Positions 59,083-64,000 of a stretch of 64,000 nucleotides of DNA are shown one piece after another. The position numbers and the translations under genes were made by a program. The first letter of the stretch is position 1; each line of letters opens with the position of its first letter. Below the pieces are notes generated by a model, which was not told the DNA's origin, did no database searches, and saw nothing but the letters and a program-made list of their open reading frames with translations. Source of the stretch: Melastoma dodecandrum. Taxonomy: Eukaryota > Streptophyta > Magnoliopsida > Myrtales > Melastomataceae. The DNA lies in the NCBI GenBank assembly GCA_029817715.1, contig JARUPY010000252.1:620001-684000 (forward strand), written 5' to 3'.

Positions 59083-62000
59083 ATAACCGACCGACAGCAC
59101 CCCCGACGCCCAGCCACCAATCCCGAATCGAAACCCCAAAAAGAATTGAAAAGGGCAGAAGAACCCTAATCAGCCGATCAGGTTAAGCATATCGGGAATC
59201 CAGGGGAAGGGAAAAGGAGACGACTTTGCTTATCCTTGGTGATGGGATCGAATTGGGGTCGGTCCGATTTGGGGGGGGTGGGGGTCCTGGCAATGGCTAA
59301 GGACAGGAGGGAAGGGGAATGTTGCTGCCTGTGTAGTGTCTGGTCTGCTTATGACAGGCTGCAATTCGGATTCAAATATTTAGTGATGCCAGCGCAATTA
59401 TTTTCTAAAATAAGTTTCAAAATAAATTGATGAAATTCATAATTCAAGTTTTAATTATCGACTCGGAAAAACAGGAAGATAAGGAAGTGAGGAAGCATAT
59501 TCTTTAAAAAATGAAATCGAGATTTATTATTATTAATCGACGAATTATGAGTTTACCTATTCCGGAAATTATTTTGTACCGGAAACCTTGTGGAGTAACA
59601 TTTCTCATAGTTTGTCTTATTACATGGAATGACTCATTTCGTCCCATGAGTTAATAAATTAAATTTATTCACGCAGTCCTGTGCATGCCGTGTGTCTGAG
59701 GACGCTGAAAGATGAAATGCAAACCAGTGATTTTGTAATTTGATCTCAGAATTTATTGTACCAGTGTCGGAACCATATACTCATACCCGAAAGAATTATG
59801 AAAAAAAATGCAGAAAACCATGTATCCCAACAATCATATCAGGTTCCCAACAAGTGAGAGAAGCAAAAACTGCAGAGATCATGCAATCCAATGTCGCTGC
59901 CCACCTAAATATTGATTAGTGAGATCAATTAAGCCTTCGCATTGGGTTTCAAGCGAGGAAGAAAAAAAATAAGGCAGATGAGTCAATACCTTTTGTTTCC
60001 CAGTCTATACCACACCTCAAGCAATGCAGCATGTCAAAGGAAAGAGATGGATAAGGCAGCAGCTGATTTGAAGTAAAAGTACTGATCATTGCTGGGAGAC
60101 CCCTTTCAAGGGTGGGTTGCACTTGACTACCATATGTCTCGTAGTGAGCAATGCACATCGTCAAAAGCTGCTTCGAGACTTGATGAGCGCCAAGCTACCA
60201 TACCCGCATCCAATATCCAAAATGGTTCTGACTTGAAAGTTTCTTTTTTATTTGTCCACCCGGTATTCGAAGTTTTGTCCTGACTAATTCAGACTTGATT
60301 CGGGTAGGACATCTGACTAATCTGTCATGAAAGTTAACAGTATGATAATGTCATTTATTCTTTTTTATGAAGGTGGAGTTTGCAGGACAGTTCAAAAAAG
60401 ATAATTACAAGGGAGCATTCCGTGTTTCCCATCAGGTGCCTGAAACGGTGAGTGAGATATTGGAATATGCAAAACCTGCGCAATCAATACTCCTTTTTCC
60501 AGAACTCCATTGCTACTCTGGTGAAATATTGAAATACTAAATAAATGATTTTGCATTAACTAATGACATTTTCCATGATCCAATCCGAGGAACTATCAAA
60601 TTTACATTTCAAAGGCTTGCGGCTTGCATGTAGGTAATTTACACGGCCGAAGGTTTGTTAATATGGATCCAGCAGCAGTCTGAAGCCAGTAGCACGTCAT
60701 GATTATATAATACCTCGATCAGTCGTTAGATTATGGAAGACGAATGCGAATTCGGAAAAAAAACACAAGCACATTTGAAATGCATTCCCACTGTTCGTTG
60801 GAGATGCAAAGAAGTTTGCCACAAAAAGCAGAGAGACAAAAATAACTCGGGGAAGTATTTCACGGCTGGGAATCATGCCATTGATATCCAAACGATCGAC
60901 AATCTCGACGGACACTTAGAAAAAACCGCGACATACCTCCGCCATATGTAAGAAGTGAGTTTTGCAAACTAGAACTGTATTTCGCAAAATTTTTAACAAT
61001 TAACTGTATGTACAAACCTTCTCTATCATATATGACCCATGAAGTGTTTGAATTAAGGATTATGCTAATAATCAAATCGAGTATGAACCCTATTTTCGGA
61101 CAACAACGCTAAGCAGCAGCCATCCGCTGTGATGGTTCCCCTCCGACCAGCTATTAGATTCAACATGACTCCCAGTTATAAGAAACCTGGTTAAAAGCAG
61201 GTGATGGCAACATCACACTTCAGGATTTACCATGGAAACGGACAAAACCGTCTACTCCGTTTTCATCTGCAACATTTATCAGGTAGGCATTCACAAAGTG
61301 CTTTCTAGCTTTATTACATGTATGACTACGAACTTATGTCCGGGAAAGATTCTGTAAACGAGCAAAAATGTTGTTAGGCACCATTCCGCCCACCCCGCCC
61401 AGCTATCTGTCACTTGTATGTGGTTCCAAAGAGTCCCATATTGCCTACTTTCGAAACACAATCCTCGAAACTTTGCCAAAGAAAACCATGACGATGTTCC
61501 TGACCAGATTCGACGATTAGTGCACGTTCTCTTGATGTGAGCTCCATCACGTGGACTCGACTTTGAGGACTATCTTCATGCATTGATACACTAAGTAACT
61601 TATAGCAGCGGAAGGTAAAACCTGTGAAACCAGTAAAAACAACAAAATTATAGTCTGACTGGGTGAAATCCAAACACATCCTCCAACTGAGGATGAACTG
61701 CACCGAACTCGAATTCAAACAGCACAGGAAAAAGTCAATAGAATTCGCAAAAAGCCACATAAACAAGAATAGCTGCTGATTATTGTCTTTTGTACGTTAG
61801 CAGCATGATCTATTGACAACGATTGGCCCGAAACAACAAGTCAACATAGAGTTGTTTTTATCATATTCCAACCCCATTCCTTGCACCAAGCAACAATGTC
61901 TAATTAACTGAAAATCATTAGGACAGAAAACATTCAACCAAGGATTCAATGAGGATAAAATTCTTAAAATAGGTGTTGAATTAAAGTAGAAGAAGGGAGA

Positions 62001-62129
62001 AAGGGACGAGACTCCTCCCAAATTTGGGTATAATGGAGTCCACAAAAAGCAACGGAGGGTTGACACTTTGTGAGCATCACATAGACCAGAATAACATCAT
62101 GTTGTCTAAAGAAAAAAAAATTGGCATAC
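59083..62129. other. Long spacer with two unassigned possible exons
   Basis: A G run near 59267-59285 and AT-rich sequence. Plus strand 60373-60447 is flanked by AAG| and |GTGAGT and is open for 25 codons (VEFAGQFKKDNYKGAFRVSH then QVPET). Minus strand about 61600-61410 is open and ends GFLWQSFEDCVSKVGNMGLF then GTTYK and TGA. I recognise neither. The last exon expected for the BTL-type carrier (VLPSASISYFVYE-like) was not found here. Confidence 0.4.
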
Positions 62130-63652
62130 CTGTAGTAAACTGGGTATCAATCCAGCATAAAGGGCAGGAACTCCACCTTGCTGAACAATCTTGATACAAG
62201 TGGCCATGGGACTCAATCTTGTCGATCGAACTTGCATCTGCAATTGTCTACGAACAACTTCAAAAGGGTAGGTAGCAGCTTCAGAACACACACCAGCGAT
62301 TGCGCCATATCACAACGTCCGAATTGGACCCAGTTCCAATTGTTCCAGGGCGTTCAGTTCTTGGCCTTCTTCTTTCATGTGCTCTAGCCTTTTCCTCCCT
62401 TCAGGAGAATTAAGATAAGCAGATTTCAAAATATCATATACGCCATAGAAAACCGCGCCAGATGGAGCCATGGCCACAAGGGAGGATACCAAACCCTTGT
62501 ACAGTGTAAAAAATCCTTCTGTCTGAACCATGTGCTTAAAAGTACCGATTACCGCACCCAAGGCCTCACCACCTGGGGCAACCATCTTTGTCTTTATCTA
62601 AAAAGAAGACACAAAAGGGAAAGGATTCAGGGACTTCAAAGGATAAGATAATGCCTAGGAAAACAATTTGGAAAGATAATCTACTTGGTAAGGTGAAGCC
62701 ATCCAAAAGGCTAATGGAAGCAGCTACCATGAAATTAGTAACTATATTAACTAGATATCGATATTCACCAGAATCATTATGAATCCCTTGACTTTGAAAG
62801 GCAGGCTTAAATTAACTGGAAGTGATCAATATCGTTGATTCATTGCTCTTATAACTCATTTGGAAGCATAATTTCAATTCACCAATATCACATTTGTTAC
62901 CAAGCTCAGGCATCTGAATGCTAAAAACGTGCTGAAATGACTAACAAAAATCAATTCCTTGCCTGGAGGAAACTCTAGATAAATCCATTCTCCCAAACAA
63001 AAGTCCACTCAGAAAGTGATTTTATTTGTTACTACGAGACCAAATCTTTCATAAAGTGATTTGGTGGTTAGTTTACATCTCCTAATCGGCTAGTGAGGTG
63101 CACAATAATTAAAGAGCCATGTGTGTCGAAAATGCACAGAGCTACAGCTGCACATAAGATGAGTGCACGAGGCAACTTGTTCCTCAGCTAGCATGCTCAA
63201 ATGTCAGTCCATTTATGGTCTAGACTACATAAGTAAAAACCCGGTCACAAGAGATTACACTTCCTAACCTTATGCATAGAATAAATCTAGAGACAACTAT
63301 TATACTTTTGAAGAGATAATTTGATAAAATAAAAATGCACGATAAGCCTTCAAAGATAGCAGTCAGAAGCTATACATACGGTGTCCACGGGCAAGCATAA
63401 CAAGGTAGCGGTAATTCCTGCTCCAGCACCGGCAAGAAATCTCTCGAAATTAGTAGCATCCTCATTTCCTGATATTTTAAGCAACTTGCTCCTGTATGTA
63501 TCATAAACGGAGCTGTGCGTAGTATATTGACAAAATTCCCTTTCCAAAATCCTTTTAGACCTTGAGAAGCAAAGATTATCCTGATGAGATCAAAAAGATT
63601 TCTTTTGCTCGCCACGTACAATGTATTCCAACTTCAATCTCTCAAGAGGCGC
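62130..63652 (-). pseudogene. Decayed mitochondrial carrier gene, adenine nucleotide transporter BTL2/BTL3 type
   Basis: Two exon regions. Exon 63652 to about 63380 encodes VAPLERLKLEYIVRGEQ, LFDLIRIIFASQGLKGFWKG, NFVNILRTAPF, TNFERFLAGAGAGITATLLC, LPVDT. Exon 62597-62130 encodes IKTKMVAPGGEALGAVIGTF, GAVFYGVYDILKSAYL, SEAATYPFEVVRRQLQMQ and ends PSLLQ before a good donor. Carrier hallmarks (P-x-D/E-x-x-K/R, APSGAVFYGVYD) are clear. Lesions: one extra A in the run at 63603-63606 (GAGCAAAAGAAA) shifts frame; a deletion at about 63504-63510 removes roughly six conserved residues between RTAPF and YDTYR and shifts frame; in-frame TGA at 62310-62312 (after GPIRTL, before YGAIAG); and the final exon is not found downstream. 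Any 5' exon would be beyond the window or lost. Confidence 0.85.
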
Positions 63653-64000
63653 AACACACATTCTGGTAAAAATGTATAAACTATTTAGAACTTATGAGAA
63701 ACTGAAACTACTACAAGAGCTGCAAACTTCACAATAATGGGAAAGTAAAGCATATGCACCCAAGCCAGTGCTGGTACAAACAAAGAATTTGCATGAATCT
63801 TTCCCTTGCTTCTAGCTCCACCAAAAGTGTTGAAAGCATATGCAGATGTCAAATGAGCAAATTATACAGTTATATCCCATTGAACAGTCTGACTGGCAGA
63901 AGAGGGATCGTTCTACTATTAAAAGGATTTCAGGACGATCATGCAGTTGGTATATAAAAATATTACCGGACATCTCACAAAACATATATAATCTGTGATA
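63653..64000. other. Intron or upstream sequence of the carrier pseudogene, window edge
   Basis: AT-rich; a splice acceptor (TTACCAG) precedes 63652 on the minus strand. No further carrier exon is visible before the window ends. Confidence 0.4.

Overview
The window is nuclear DNA of a flowering plant. Its genes are split by GT-AG introns and encode plant-specific families: a cryptochrome with a DAS tail, homomeric acetyl-CoA carboxylase, a group 1 sulfate transporter, an STP monosaccharide transporter, an FLZ zinc finger and a plastid phosphoglycerate mutase. Spacers are AT-rich and carry MITEs, an LTR fragment and a mitochondrial insertion. I cannot name the species.

Layout. 0-21 kb: a 74-aa CCCH-tail gene (+), SULTR1 (+, 13 exons) and, convergent with it, ACC1 (-, about 12 kb); a mitochondrial-type tRNA-Gly sits in an ACC1 intron. 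21-32 kb: a repeat-rich spacer with two related Mutator-like MITEs (one repeated on the far side of PGM), an FLZ gene (-), a copia-like LTR fragment and the plastid phosphoglycerate mutase gene (+). 32-43 kb: a WD40 gene (+), an NDR1/HIN1-like gene (-), an AUF-type F-box gene (+) and a plant-specific unknown (+). 45-51 kb: a methyltransferase gene lacking its 3' end (-), divergent from an STP5-like transporter (+). 51-64 kb: CRY1 (+), a decayed NSE3/MAGE gene (+), an APRL4-like gene (-) and a decayed mitochondrial carrier gene of the BTL type (-).

The genes do not form a pathway. They look like an old syntenic block: from memory, most have Arabidopsis counterparts clustered at At1g22140-At1g22220 / At1g78000-At1g78180 and At1g34580-At1g36160. 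Reconstructed SULTR1, PGM, WD40, STP, CRY1, FLZ and APRL models all keep frame across every splice junction, so the multiple lesions in the NSE3 and BTL genes are probably genuine decay and not assembly noise. This fits duplicate-gene loss after genome duplication.

The most unusual structures are: two MITEs of one family, one with a perfect 10-bp target duplication, packed with perfect short palindromes; a third fold-back element whose palindromes share the same outer core; the mitochondrial tRNA insertion with a 20-bp perfect hairpin and a 37-bp direct repeat; and the two pseudogenes with mapped lesions. I see no CRISPR array, operon or bacterial-type system.
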